Origin: Arbacia lixula | Lineage: Eukaryota > Echinodermata > Echinoidea > Arbacioida > Arbaciidae | Reading direction: 5' to 3' | NCBI GenBank assembly: GCA_963669155.1 | Contig: OZ022589.1 | Span: 6,911,723-6,975,722, forward strand | Length of the DNA stretch: 64,000 nucleotides | Shown here: piece after piece, positions 53,951-64,000 of the stretch | Position numbering within the stretch: position 1 is the first letter of the stretch | How the letters are laid out: each line of letters starts with the position of its first letter | Program-made: the position numbers and the translations under genes | Notes under the pieces: generated by a model | What the model was told of the DNA's origin: nothing | The model's input: the letters and a program-made list of their open reading frames with translations, nothing else | The model's database searches: none

Positions 53951-55157
53951 TACTTCATTCTTACCATAAAGACAATCAAAGTACACCTATACGCTAAATA
54001 GTGTGAATATGTACATTTAAAAACTATTCAGCTTAGCGAGTGCAATAGTATGAATGACTTAATGAGGGAGGGGGCGTTTTTTATTGGTCTTAGGTAATAT
54101 TCAATGGCTTCAGACGGGAATCGGACTGTGGGATGACAATATGTGAACAATAATACCCCCAAGATTATCTCTTCATGCACCACTGAGGTATTTTGGCACG
54201 CAGAATACACACAAATCATCCAGAGAAATAGTGTATTTGTCATACAGATGGTTACGGTTTTCAATTAATACATGACATATGACACATTACGCTGAATGAC
54301 ATATTATCAAAATTGAGCACAGATCTATGATATTCAGTTAAATTGAATCATGTTACACTATTGATTAATATACTAAATCATGATTGATTTGAATATTTGA
54401 CTGTTTGGTTTACAATATGACTTGTGTATGCAACTTTTAATCAATTCATCTTCCTCTGCAAAACAATGTACAATAATAAACTATATACATTCAGACTTAA
54501 GGCTATATTACAAGAAATGTGTATTTAAAATGATGTAACAGTAAATGTGAAATTTCATGTGGACAAATAAATATTTCGAATCGCTTCATATTTGCAATTA
54601 TTGTGAAATTATGAGTATAACTTTTATACAATGATTCATAACACTTATAATAGTTATTACTTTGTAAACAAAGGAAGGCTTTCAACATAGCTATCAATTA
54701 AATTATATTATCTTGAAGTATATTTACAATATAAACAAATCAAACGTTTATTCATAATAATCACGTCACTGTAATGGGACACCTCAATATTTACAATAAT
54801 ATTCCCCTATTCAATTGTTTGGTGAATATGTTGTCTAGAATAGTATACCGCTGTGTGTTTCGTAATTCCAGATGGTTTGTGAATCAGCGGTAGCAAGACA
54901 GTGCTGTATGATGGGTTAATGCAATTTTGTACATTTCTTCATGTATACATCGTCATGTCATTGCAAGAGATCAATAATGAAGTCACCTCGTAGAAGGATG
55001 TGTTTATCTTCTTTTCTTAACTCGGTAAGGAGACTTGTGGACATGATTTTGGGAAATGCATGCATGACGCTTAAGGAGTTAAAGAGAATTTTGTCAAAAG
55101 ACGGAGCTTTGTATATATTACACTAATAATTATATTCTCCTTGCACTTCTTTTCTAT
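53951..55157. other. AT-rich DNA, nothing recognised
   Basis: Only short open frames without recognisable product. Confidence 0.5.
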
Positions 55158-55161
55158 TTAA

Positions 55162-55748
55162 AGGGCCCCTGTAATCAAAATGTATGCTGACTTCTGTTGA
55201 TGCAACTTGATATGTATATAACAAAATCACTAACTGTTCAATGGAAATATGTGTTCTATATTTCAAAATAATTTTTCTTTATTTTTTCTCACCACTGATA
55301 AGCCCTGCCTCCAAAATATCCTCCAACTCAAGATTCCCCCTGTGACATCATCAAATGTAGAAATTAGCAGGATAATAGGCATAATTTGTGCACAAACTAA
55401 ACATTGCAATGACAACCTGCAAGTGCTCATAATAGCATCACATAGCTAGCACATTTCTGAAATAAGGAAACGATTATTCCCACATTAAAGGTTGTTAGAT
55501 GATATTGTGTGAAGACATGTGATGCTCTTGTAGGCAGGTGGAGGTAGTCATTGCAATGTTTAATTTGTGCATAGCTTATGCTTATTATCCTGCCAATTTC
55601 TACTTTTGATGATGTCACAGGGGGAATCTCAAGTTGGAGGATATTTTGGAGGCGGTGCTTATCAGTGCTTGAATAGTTAGTGATTTTGTTATGCACATAT
55701 TATCTTGCATCAACATAAGTCGACATACATTTTGATGGCAGCTGACCT
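55162..55748. repeat. TTAA-flanked palindromic element, 587 bp
   Basis: TTAA at 55158-55161 and 55749-55752. Starts agggcccctgtaatcaaaat and ends attttgatggcagctgacct. Long arms include agattccccctgtgacatca / tgatgtcacagggggaatct and atttgtgcacaaactaaaca-type partners; the fold centre is near 55,455. Confidence 0.88.
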
Positions 55749-55752
55749 TTAA

Positions 55753-57475
55753 ATGAAAAAAAAAATAGTAGCTTTAGATCTTAAGAAAATCATTAAAATG
55801 TAATAAATCAATTGATATTTTGTGCAATTCAGCACACTACAATATTGGTAAATACTGTATACGTGACGCATTGTCTTTTTTGTTTTTATAATTCTGTTAC
55901 TATGTGCGTATTTTCCCACCTCAATTAACGCCGTATGCGAGACCAGGAGCCATATTCATGAAATCTTTATACTTATTAGCTAGTTAGCTCCGTAAGTGCA
56001 TTTAGCTGCATGCAATATTAGTACGTAACTAGGCTAGTGAGGTTTCATAAATATGATCCCTGACACCGTCTAATCACAGCAGCAAGTGTTTATCGCCATA
56101 TAGAACATGACAACGGGATAAAATCAATTTACACATTATGTTTTCACAATAATTACAAAACTATAAATTTGAACATGACCTTGGAATCACCTTTACTTGT
56201 CTATATTTCATTTTGATACACTTCCAAATGAATTATTGAATGTTGATAATTCAGTTTATGTATTATTGACATCATTTTCTATGGACAAACAGATTCAAAA
56301 GCATATTTTCACTGTTGAAATTGATATTTTGTTGGAAAAATTTGATACGAGGTAGAAATAAATTATTTCAATAAAACATTGTCATTTGTTTCAAACCGTG
56401 TTTTTTTGTTAATTTTTCTAGTAACCTTTCCAGTCAGCATCCTGTTTATCAAAGTTTTATTTTAAGATTCAAACCTAATTAAAGAAGAAATATAAACCTC
56501 GCTGTTCTCTGAAATGTCACCACATCCAAGACATTCTTGATTGATAATTAACTTTCCAGCGATACATAGTCTTGTTTGTTTCTTAAAAAAATAGAATTTT
56601 TAGCGAGCGACTAGCAGAAAGCATCACTTCTTATTATTAGTTTGATCTCATGAATTGCTAAGCGTTGCGATGGTTTCGTGCGAGAGAATCTCTATATCCG
56701 TCGAAAACAAGAAAACAAGCTAAGCCACTCTCATATTCTCAAAACATATTCTCATAGCGAGAATGAGAATATAACAAGGCGATCGATTGATATCTTCGGG
56801 AGCTCCAGCGCCTCTGAACTTATGGAAAGCTTAGAAGAATACAGAATAATTATTCGCAAAGAATGATCTTTAATTATATTTGGAGCAAAACCAATTGTAA
56901 GTCTTCTGCAACTGCCCCCTTGAGGTGCATTCCTTCAGGATGATTGGTAGTGATGGTGAATCACCATGGTTATCTTAGTCGAGACCAAAGGTATAATTTT
57001 TCAACTTTAAAATTTGCCACACTATTTTTAAATAAGATTTTTATCATAAAACGGACTGTAGGCCTATATTCGATCGTACATGAATGTGACACGTACGTCA
57101 AAACATACATTCTTTTATAGAAATATCGGTATCAATTTGAAAAGTAAAGACGTGATTTCAACCTTTGCAACGCGTTGCCAATTAGCAAATGTAATGGTTA
57201 GTTTACCTTTACTTCGCATTGAAAAATCATTACTATGAAGACGAAGGTGGTTTATGTCACTAAACGAAACAAATGGAACAAGTTCATGCTGAGCTGAATG
57301 CTCATTTCATTTAAAACATATTTTGTTAAAATCCAAACAATTTTTTGGCATTTTGCTATTTTGTCACAGATGGGTAATGCATATTTACACCGAGATACTC
57401 ACCATGTCAATAACCATATTCATCTGGTGGTACTAGCCTCCGTTAGTCATGTAAATTATTTGCCCGCCCCCCCCC
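55753..57475. other. AT-rich DNA; one short ORF of unclear status
   Basis: Contains an open frame at 56678-56866 whose end (FGSSSASELMESLEEYRIII) looks protein-like but has no clear splice sites or family. Otherwise nothing recognised. Confidence 0.35.
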
Positions 57476-57477
57476 CT

Positions 57478-57492
57478 CCACACACACACACT

Positions 57493-57535
<43 letters not shown>
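57478..57535 (+). repeat. (CA)n microsatellite
   Basis: Interrupted CA run preceded by a C tract. Confidence 0.92.
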
Positions 57536-57605
57536 TTTTTCTGTCTCTCTTTGTGCCTGTCTATATGTATCCCTAAAACACCCTGTAAATATCAATACGT
57601 TTAAA

Positions 57606-57667
57606 TTATATATATATATATATATATGAGAAAAATGTATAATTTTACACATATTGATAATTATTTG

Positions 57668-57701
<34 letters not shown>
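57606..57701 (+). repeat. (TA)n microsatellites, two runs
   Basis: Runs at about 57608-57628 and 57672-57699 separated by about 45 bases. Confidence 0.9.
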
Positions 57702-57708
<7 letters not shown>

Positions 57709-58887
57709 GAAATGATCTGCAACTCAAGTTTAAGGCGTAGTATAGAAATTGTTGCTGTATTACCGTGCATGACTGTGGTTATAATAGAAGGCTTGATGAA
57801 TCCTTTTGATATTGGTGTGCCAATTGCTATGATTATGCACTCATGGAATGTGTATTATTCCCGAAAATGGGGCAAATTCACAAACGAAATGTTTCAAAAT
57901 GCATCATTTTCAACAGCGAAGGCTCCATCTATTTTGAAGATGCAATGTGTTTTGAATGAATATTGAACGTTCACGCATCGCCGGATCAACATCATCTGAA
58001 ATTCATTTCATGTGCAAAAACAAACGGATAACACAGTTTTGCAAAAGTTCTTTTTTGACATTACTGCATATTCAGAAGAACTGCGTAAGCATTACAAACG
58101 ACGCATCATTGTACAAATAAAAAGCCAAGCTATCTCATGATATATTAAATATGTACGATAAAAAAAAGTTTCGAGATATATGACCCCTAAAACCTGAGTT
58201 GCAGAACTTTTTTGAGGAGTCTATATGTATTAAATGTATAGAATAAATATACATGTATCAAGTTTGCTTGGATGACAAACACGTGACAGATTTCACAAGA
58301 CTATACAGGCATACAACCATTTACACTTTAAAGTTTTTCATTCACAACTAAAAAGAAAGCTTCAAAATTCAAGTTTATATAACACATTGACGTCATCGAT
58401 GTCTAAAGCATGCACGAGGCAAACATATGCATTTTAATGTAATTACTACTTTGTTAGCTATGCCTTCGTTTTTACGTGTATGTCATGTCAAGTTATTTAT
58501 CTTCTCATCTAATTTACCGCCGTCACACTCACGACATTGCAATGATTACTGCATGGGGGTCCTTCATTGATAAACGTGATCTGACATGATATGACGTGTG
58601 CTGATAACCAGACCAAATAAACGTGAATTTCTGATGCGAGAGCCGACTTGAAGTGGCGTGCCTTCGGGCTCGCATTGTGACGTCATACCGTCCATGATTC
58701 ACGCCAAGGCGGACAGTTCCCTCGAGGTACATGTATTGGGAATCGTCTGAGCTTTCTACCTGGCTTTTCCTCTACATAAATGACCGAGAGGTTGCTATAT
58801 GATTGCTCTGTTCGCTTGTTAAAGAGACGGTAAATATGACGAAGCAAAATGGAGAGGTTGTATGGTTGATTGAGGACATATTTTACA

Positions 58888-59072
58888 GAGAGAGAGAGAG
58901 AGAGGGGGGGGAGAGACAGAGAGAGAGAGAGAGAGAGAGGGAGAGGAGAGGGTGAGATCGGGGTGCCTGAGATACATATAAGGAGGGGTACCTGGTATAT
59001 ATAGAGAGAGGGGGAGGGAGAGAGAGAGAAAGAGAGCGAGAGGGGAAGAGAGAGAGAGAGAGAGACAGAGAG

Positions 59073-59107
<35 letters not shown>

Positions 59108-59135
59108 GACGGAGAGAGAGATATAGAGACAGGGA
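58888..59135 (+). repeat. GA-rich microsatellite with GACA run
   Basis: Interrupted (GA)n with (ACAG)n at about 59078-59106. Confidence 0.9.
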
Positions 59136-59470
59136 GAGAGTAAAGGCAAGATAGAAGAGGCGTGTTTGTGTGTATGTCATAGGAAGACATAAACAAATGT
59201 TTTTCTCTTCAGTTTTTTTTTTATACATTTTATGTATTCAAGTGAATTTACTTTGAAGACAGCATGTTTTCACGATCTGTTAAAGATTTTTCTTGGTATT
59301 CTTAAAGCCATAGCAGTCGCAAGGTTCGTATATATACACGTAAGCAGGTAATGTGATAATCACATTTCCCCATGTGACGCAAGTTATCTTGGAACTTGTA
59401 ACCACATCACATCGTGATCTCCAACTATAGGCCACAGTATGATGTACGTGCTTTAAGAATACAAGATCAG

Positions 59471-59735
59471 GGCCTTACATTGCCTAACACTTACCATTAA
59501 TTATTATTGTCGTCGTTATGTATTGTAATGTATTTTCTTATCTGTCCGTGCCCTCAGTGGCAGCAGTTTTATAACTGAAGAGGCCACCCTGCATAAATAA
59601 ATAGATAAATAAATAAAGGTAACTACCATGGTATCATCGCGTGATATCCAATCAAATTCAAGGTTTCCATAGAAATTGCCATTTGTAGCCAAGTTACCAT
59701 CAACTGTAGGTTTTATGTAACGGGGATCTGGGCAG
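59471..59735. repeat. Foldback element, family B (copy 6) with an insertion
   Basis: The left arm (ttgcctaacacttaccatta) is interrupted at about 59,500 and resumes at ggtaactaccatggtatc (59618). The roughly 118-base insert ends in aaataaataaa, like a non-LTR retroposon tail, and contains tgccctcagtggcagcagtt. Confidence 0.7.
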
Positions 59736-60384
59736 TGAGCATGGTGAGTATGTTATGTATAGATGGGAGACAAGACGTGATCAGGTGATTATCATCCTAA
59801 GGGATTCATTGCTCGTGTTTAGGTGGCGATTTCCCAAGGCTGTCTCAAAACCAAAATGAATACTACGTATAAAGCAAAGGTTAATATATCGTATTAACAA
59901 TAAAATCACTGCAACTCTAGCGTAGATATTAAAATCATTACGATCACCAGTACCAATAGCACTGTCGATTTTTAGTTTCAATCATGATGTCACATTTATC
60001 GGAAAGTGCCAACCAGAAATATCATGGAAAAAATCTTGGTCTCGTGGGAAAGATGAAAAAATTAGAAATAAAATCCCTTTTGAAGACACAACAAGTAACA
60101 AAGAATAATAACGTTGCGTAAGTTTGTGAAGCATGAGGCACAAATCGTCCGAATGACATAATCATGGTCTGAGTCCATTTTCACCGCGGGGTCCTAAAAC
60201 CTCAGCGCACCAGCAAGAACGTGTATCAGACGAACGAAATGATACGAGCCTACTATGCGAAAGAAACAGAAAGAGACGAAAACATACAATTTTGTTTTTC
60301 ATAGATACATAATTAGAACATGCCACGAAGATTTATTTCAGATCACTCCACGAGGGCACTTAATTGGAAAATAACCGTATTTGA

Positions 60385-60575
60385 TACTTCATTAAGCATA
60401 ACAGGTATCAGCGAACACATACAAAAAACAAGTTTTTTCAAGTAAGATATCTCCGCTGCACGCAGACGCACACAAACACCGTTAATGATCATTCACGAGG
60501 ACGCTTTAGAACCCATACAGATGTTTGAATGTATTATATTTGAGTTTCTTGTCCTTCCTAACACTCCCTGGTCAC
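60385..60575. repeat. Long dispersed repeat, family D (copy 3, internally deleted)
   Basis: acaggtatcagcgaacacat to caccgttaatgat matches 37525-37607; it then jumps to cacgaggacgctttagaacc, matching about 37950. The intervening roughly 340 bases are missing. Confidence 0.75.
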
Positions 60576-60681
60576 ACCGGTCGTGCGAGCTATTGCACGT
60601 GCAAATCACGTGTCAGATTTCTGCGATTCATTGCGTTTCGACATGGTTGTAGCAAGAGTACGAGAGACCTTGCAGGTAGCG

Positions 60682-60689
60682 CAATGATG

Positions 60690-60747
<58 letters not shown>

Positions 60748-61135
60748 TAATAATAATAATGATAATAGATAAGATTTATATAGCGCTTAAAACTTGTTTC
60801 TAAGCGCTTTAGAGAGAGAAAATAACAAAAACATAGATAGAAACACATATATCAAGATTTACAATGATTTCCGAAGTGGATGAGCCTCGAGATGATTCTT
60901 CAAATAGTCTAGACACTTCTCGGATGTGTGTAGGCAGATTGTTTCAGAGTATACGGGCAGGAGCAGAAACCGAACAATCATCATAGCGTGTCATAGTACG
61001 GGGTCTGGGATTAACTGAAGGTGGGTTGAAGTATAAAAAGAATGTTGTTGCTAAAGAACATGAAGAAACTGAGGGTGAGCGGATGAAAACAAGGTCCCGG
61101 GTATAGCAATGAGCAGGTTATGATATATTTGCTGT
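60682..61135 (+). repeat. (TAA)n tract and dispersed repeat (copy 2)
   Basis: A TAA microsatellite of about 80 bases, then atagcgcttaaaacttg/tttctaagcgcttta (an inverted pair) and a block collinear with 3290-3660. Confidence 0.7.
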
Positions 61136-61186
61136 TATATCATGACTTTATTTAAGTTCCAGAGGGTATCAAACATACATAGACCA

Positions 61187-61347
61187 GGGTTCTGTTGCAT
61201 AAAACTCACCTTTGATGGTATCTGTGTGCACAATGGTAATTTATGTGGAAACCTTGAATTTCATTGGCTGTCGAGCGATGTTACCACGGTAGTTACCATT
61301 GATGGGAGAGTTACCATAAATGGTAAGTTTTATGCAACGGGGCCCAG
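61187..61347. repeat. Foldback element, family B (copy 7)
   Basis: Starts gttctgttgcataaaactca and ends aagttttatgcaacggggcc. Like copy 1 it lies just after the (TAA)n-associated repeat. Confidence 0.8.
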
Positions 61348-61873
61348 GTCCACCGTTTCATGCCACACGGACGGCGGGTCAAAATGCTGACATGGGTTAC
61401 AAAGGAAAACTATTAGAAACATGCAGTGTCACAACACAATGAAATTGAATGATCGATGCACGAAATAATATCAATATATTGGAGGTTTTTCAATTTAAGC
61501 GTCCTAAATATCATTACACATTTAATATTTTTTTTAAATCAGGCGAATTCCGTACTTAATTGTATTGTCACTGTATACCTAAAATGTCTATGAATGATAG
61601 CACAAGGCAGTACACATGGTACATGGCATAAGTAATACCCTCCCCCCCCCCTCCACAAATATATAATGATTATTCTGAATACCAATCAAAATAAAAATTT
61701 TTGTGCGTGCGCATATATCCATTTATTATATCAACATAATCCTAAACATACGAAAGATAATACTCAGTATATTATCGTTATCTATTTTTTTTAAAGAGAG
61801 TAAGTAACAAATTAGAAATCATTTTAATAAATGATTTTGAATGTAAATATTATCTTACCGATGATTATGAATT

Positions 61874-62341
61874 TTAGTGCCGTACCTCCCCACAGGCTCG
61901 CTCTTTTCTGGCATAAAATATTGAAAATGAAGAGTGTAGTGCACGTTTAGAAAGTGTTTGAAAGAATTCGATTGGATGAATTTTTGAGCTTGTTCTTTTG
62001 AGAATTTGTTTTAGGCGGCGTTTATTATTCCAGTCTACTAGGCCCCTTGCCCCGACTTTGTATCTCGTAAAAAAGACACAGTGTACACCCTTTTCTGTAT
62101 GTCCCTCGCGATTGAGCTGTACTTTTTCCCTTTCTCTTTGATGTGCAGCCTCAAGGTTAGTTTCAAATGGAAAAGTTAACTCTCCGATAATAACCTCCTT
62201 TTCTTCTTCCCTTATGTCTAAATCTGGGCGTAGACTAGTTGTGAGAAAGTGAGGAGGTACGGTGCCCTCGGCGATCAAATGCCATTTTAAGTCTGTGTAA
62301 ATGTTCCCGTTAGGCAGATTTTCGAGGAATATTTTTTGCAT
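61874..62341 (-). CDS. Retroelement-associated nuclease-like (PD-(D/E)XK-type) ORF fragment
   Basis: 155 codons from ATG; the frame stays open to about 62,395 upstream (YRYEWRHNNILRHM), so the ATG is not necessarily the start. Core residues are TTSLRPDLDI, then EVIIGELTFPFETNLEAAHQ and a later YKVGARGLVDWNNKRRL. The pattern RPD-(about 12)-ELT-PFE is, from memory, shared by C-terminal or stand-alone ORFs that accompany reverse transcriptases in cnidarian and echinoderm genomes and resembles a restriction-endonuclease fold, though the usual Lys of E-x-K is Thr here. No RT lies next to it, so it is probably a fragment of a larger mobile element. The open frame is intact over this length, suggesting a recent insertion or constraint. 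Confidence 0.5.
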   Translation of the reverse strand: MQKIFLENLPNGNIYTDLKWHLIAEGTVPPHFLTTSLRPDLDIREEEKEVIIGELTFPFETNLEAAHQREREKVQLNREGHTEKGVHCVFFTRYKVGARGLVDWNNKRRLKQILKRTSSKIHPIEFFQTLSKRALHSSFSIFYARKERACGEVRH

Positions 62342-62673
62342 GTGCCTCAGAATGTTGTTATGTCGCCACTCATATCTATATATACAAGAAGAAGAACTTT
62401 GAAAATGATGAGTTGGTGGACTGGGAGCCAGTGGAGAGACTTCATGACTGGGGCAATGTGTTCTGACTTTTTAGCTCTCTCTTACTTGCAAACAATATAA
62501 ATAGAAGGTGCAACCCCTTGCAGCTCATTTTAAAAGCAGATTCCATAATATTTTAATAGTGATTATTCTTGTAATAATGCTTTGAATATGTAATGAGATG
62601 TCTTTTTTATACAAATTTGGAAATATGCCGCTGTCTATAATATTAGTAACAACAAGAAGAACAGTAGGGATTG
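62342..62673. other. Non-coding DNA, nothing recognised
   Basis: Apart from the upstream continuation of the ORF to about 62,395 there is no gene signal. Confidence 0.5.
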
Positions 62674-62677
62674 TTAA

Positions 62678-63226
62678 AGGGTTACTAAATTAGAAAAATA
62701 AGTTCCCACTAATCTATGTAAAATTATCCACTAAAAACGAATTTCACATTCGTTTGCCGTTATAAAGTCTCATTTTGACGAAAATTTAAAAAAAAAACGC
62801 ACGCCTCCAGTGACGTATGAGAAATCAAAATTCCATAGATTGTACGAAAGTTAACAATAGACCCTTTTCGTAATGTATTCACAACTTTCCCACTAACTGA
62901 GTAGTAACGCGTTATTGCATTCACCTGTATCTCGTCATTCAGATTCATTGGATGGAATGCACTTTGAATCTATTAGTTGTTGCTACTCGGACAAACCTCG
63001 GACAAGCTCTGGGGTTCCCATTGGTAACGTATTGTTTGAATTGCGTGAATAAACCATTTTATTTACGCCGTTGGCATTTATGGCATTTTGACTTCTCATA
63101 CGTCACTGGAGGCGTGCGGTTTTTTTTTTCAAATTTTCGTCAAACTGGGACTTTATTGCGGCAAACGAATGTGAAATTCGTTTTTACATAATTAGTGGGA
63201 ACTTATTTTTATGATTTAGTAACCCT
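62678..63226. repeat. TTAA-type palindromic element, 549 bp
   Basis: TTAA at 62674-62677; the right flank is tgaa. Starts agggttactaaattagaaaa and ends tgatttagtaaccct. Long arms pair, e.g. acgaatttcacattcgtttg / caaacgaatgtgaaattcgt and acgcctccagtgacgtatga / tcatacgtcactggaggcgt. Confidence 0.87.
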
Positions 63227-63239
63227 TGAAGTGTGGTCA

Positions 63240-64000
63240 TAGCCGTTCATGCACTGTTTGCGTCTGCGTAGAAAATCCTTTTGTGGTTGGCCACGTGCAT
63301 TGATTGCAAGGAGATTCATGGAGGCGTATGTTCATCCTGCGGTGTCTGCAAGATTTGGCGATGTATTTATCACAGTAATCATACGCAACTGTACAATGTG
63401 GTACTTGCACGTTCACCGCATATCCACAGTGCATTGAACGTGCGATCTGTTGTATACCCCGCGGTCACACGGGACACAGAGAAAGACGATATGAGAATGA
63501 TAACACATACAATTAATCATTTCATTAATCGTACGATTAAATTCTAACTTTGGGAGAAGCAAATTATTTAAAATACAAAATATACTTTCCTTTATCTTCG
63601 GACTATTCTCGTATTAAAAAAATTATTTATAATGTTCTTTCTCATCTGTTCGTTCCACTGTTCGCTTAAACATTGTTCCATACTAAATGCATTACAGATG
63701 TATTCTTTTCCTTATGAATAGTTGTCGTCCGGCGTAAAATACCACGTGCCAAAGAAGACAATGCAAGATGATCGTGCACCTCCGTGCACCATTCTTACAA
63801 TGGTTGCACGTGTGATATGCGTCCATCCAAAAACGTGGCCAACCGAAAAAAAATGAACGCAATTTATTGGACATTTCAAATAATCTTCTGCGTCCTAGCT
63901 CCCTCGTGCTCGTGCGTTCCTGAACAAACGCGCACATCAACGCGTCTGACGCAATGATTAGCAGTGATACCTGGCGCAGACCAGACGCAAAGAGGTGCGC
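63240..64000. other. Possible further inverted-repeat DNA, no gene
   Basis: tggttggccacgtgcat at about 63286 has an imperfect reverse complement at 63832 (aaaacgtggccaaccg), and gtgcacctccgtgcac is a local palindrome. It probably belongs to a repeat extending past the window end. Confidence 0.35.

Noticed and set aside
57712-57966. 84-codon ORF
   Set aside because: No recognisable motif, no splice or start context, and it lies in AT-rich DNA next to a (TA)n run.

Overview
The window looks like nuclear DNA of a marine deuterostome, most likely an echinoderm such as a sea urchin. The evidence is a vertebrate-like intron/exon gene, AT-rich non-coding DNA, very dense short palindromic (foldback) transposons, and long CT/GA, CA, AGT and poly-C tracts. 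The species assignment is inference; nothing here fixes it.

Left part, 1-24,800: the 3' two thirds of one plus-strand gene, a short-tailed class I myosin of the Myo1d/Myo1g type. Sixteen exons (6148-23966) join in frame to 822 codons plus a stop. Every intron is GT-AG and every phase matches across the junctions. The exons run from the middle of the motor (just after switch I, which lies off-window) through switch II, the actin-binding helix, the SH1/SH2 region and converter, two IQ motifs and the whole TH1 lipid-binding tail. The first 6.1 kb is intron. About 180 N-terminal residues are missing to the left, judged by family length. The introns hold most of the foldback elements, and intron 10 is a 13-bp minisatellite that begins at the splice donor.

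Middle, 24,800-40,000: a 3' UTR, then mostly gene-free DNA. It holds a TTAA-flanked element (26263-26940), a TA-flanked MITE (29048-29280), a dead Tc1-type transposase (34195-34830), two tRNA-like sequences (35.3-35.6 kb), a long dispersed repeat (37.3-38.0 kb) and a degenerate tandem array (39.6-40.1 kb).

Right part, 40,000-64,000: a minus-strand relic of a DUF829/TMEM53-like alpha/beta hydrolase gene (40155-41276) with one frameshift and one in-frame stop. Next come two decayed non-LTR retrotransposon pieces: an RNase H-like tail at 41.6-42.2 kb and reverse transcriptase at 44.9-46.3 kb. After these come an AGT-repeat block (48.1-48.9 kb), a 4-kb cluster of CT/GA repeats (49.4-53.2 kb), large foldback elements at 55.2-55.7 and 62.7-63.2 kb, and a 155-codon minus-strand ORF (61874-62341) resembling the nuclease-like domain that travels with some retroelements.

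The strongest broad pattern is a set of foldback elements of different sequence and size that share TTAA at both ends and AGGG.../...CCCT termini. That suggests one mobilising enzyme, probably piggyBac-like, acting on several non-coding families. No intact transposase, CRISPR array, rRNA gene or functional tRNA gene was found. I did not find a convincing new multi-gene system; the most unusual items are in the findings list.
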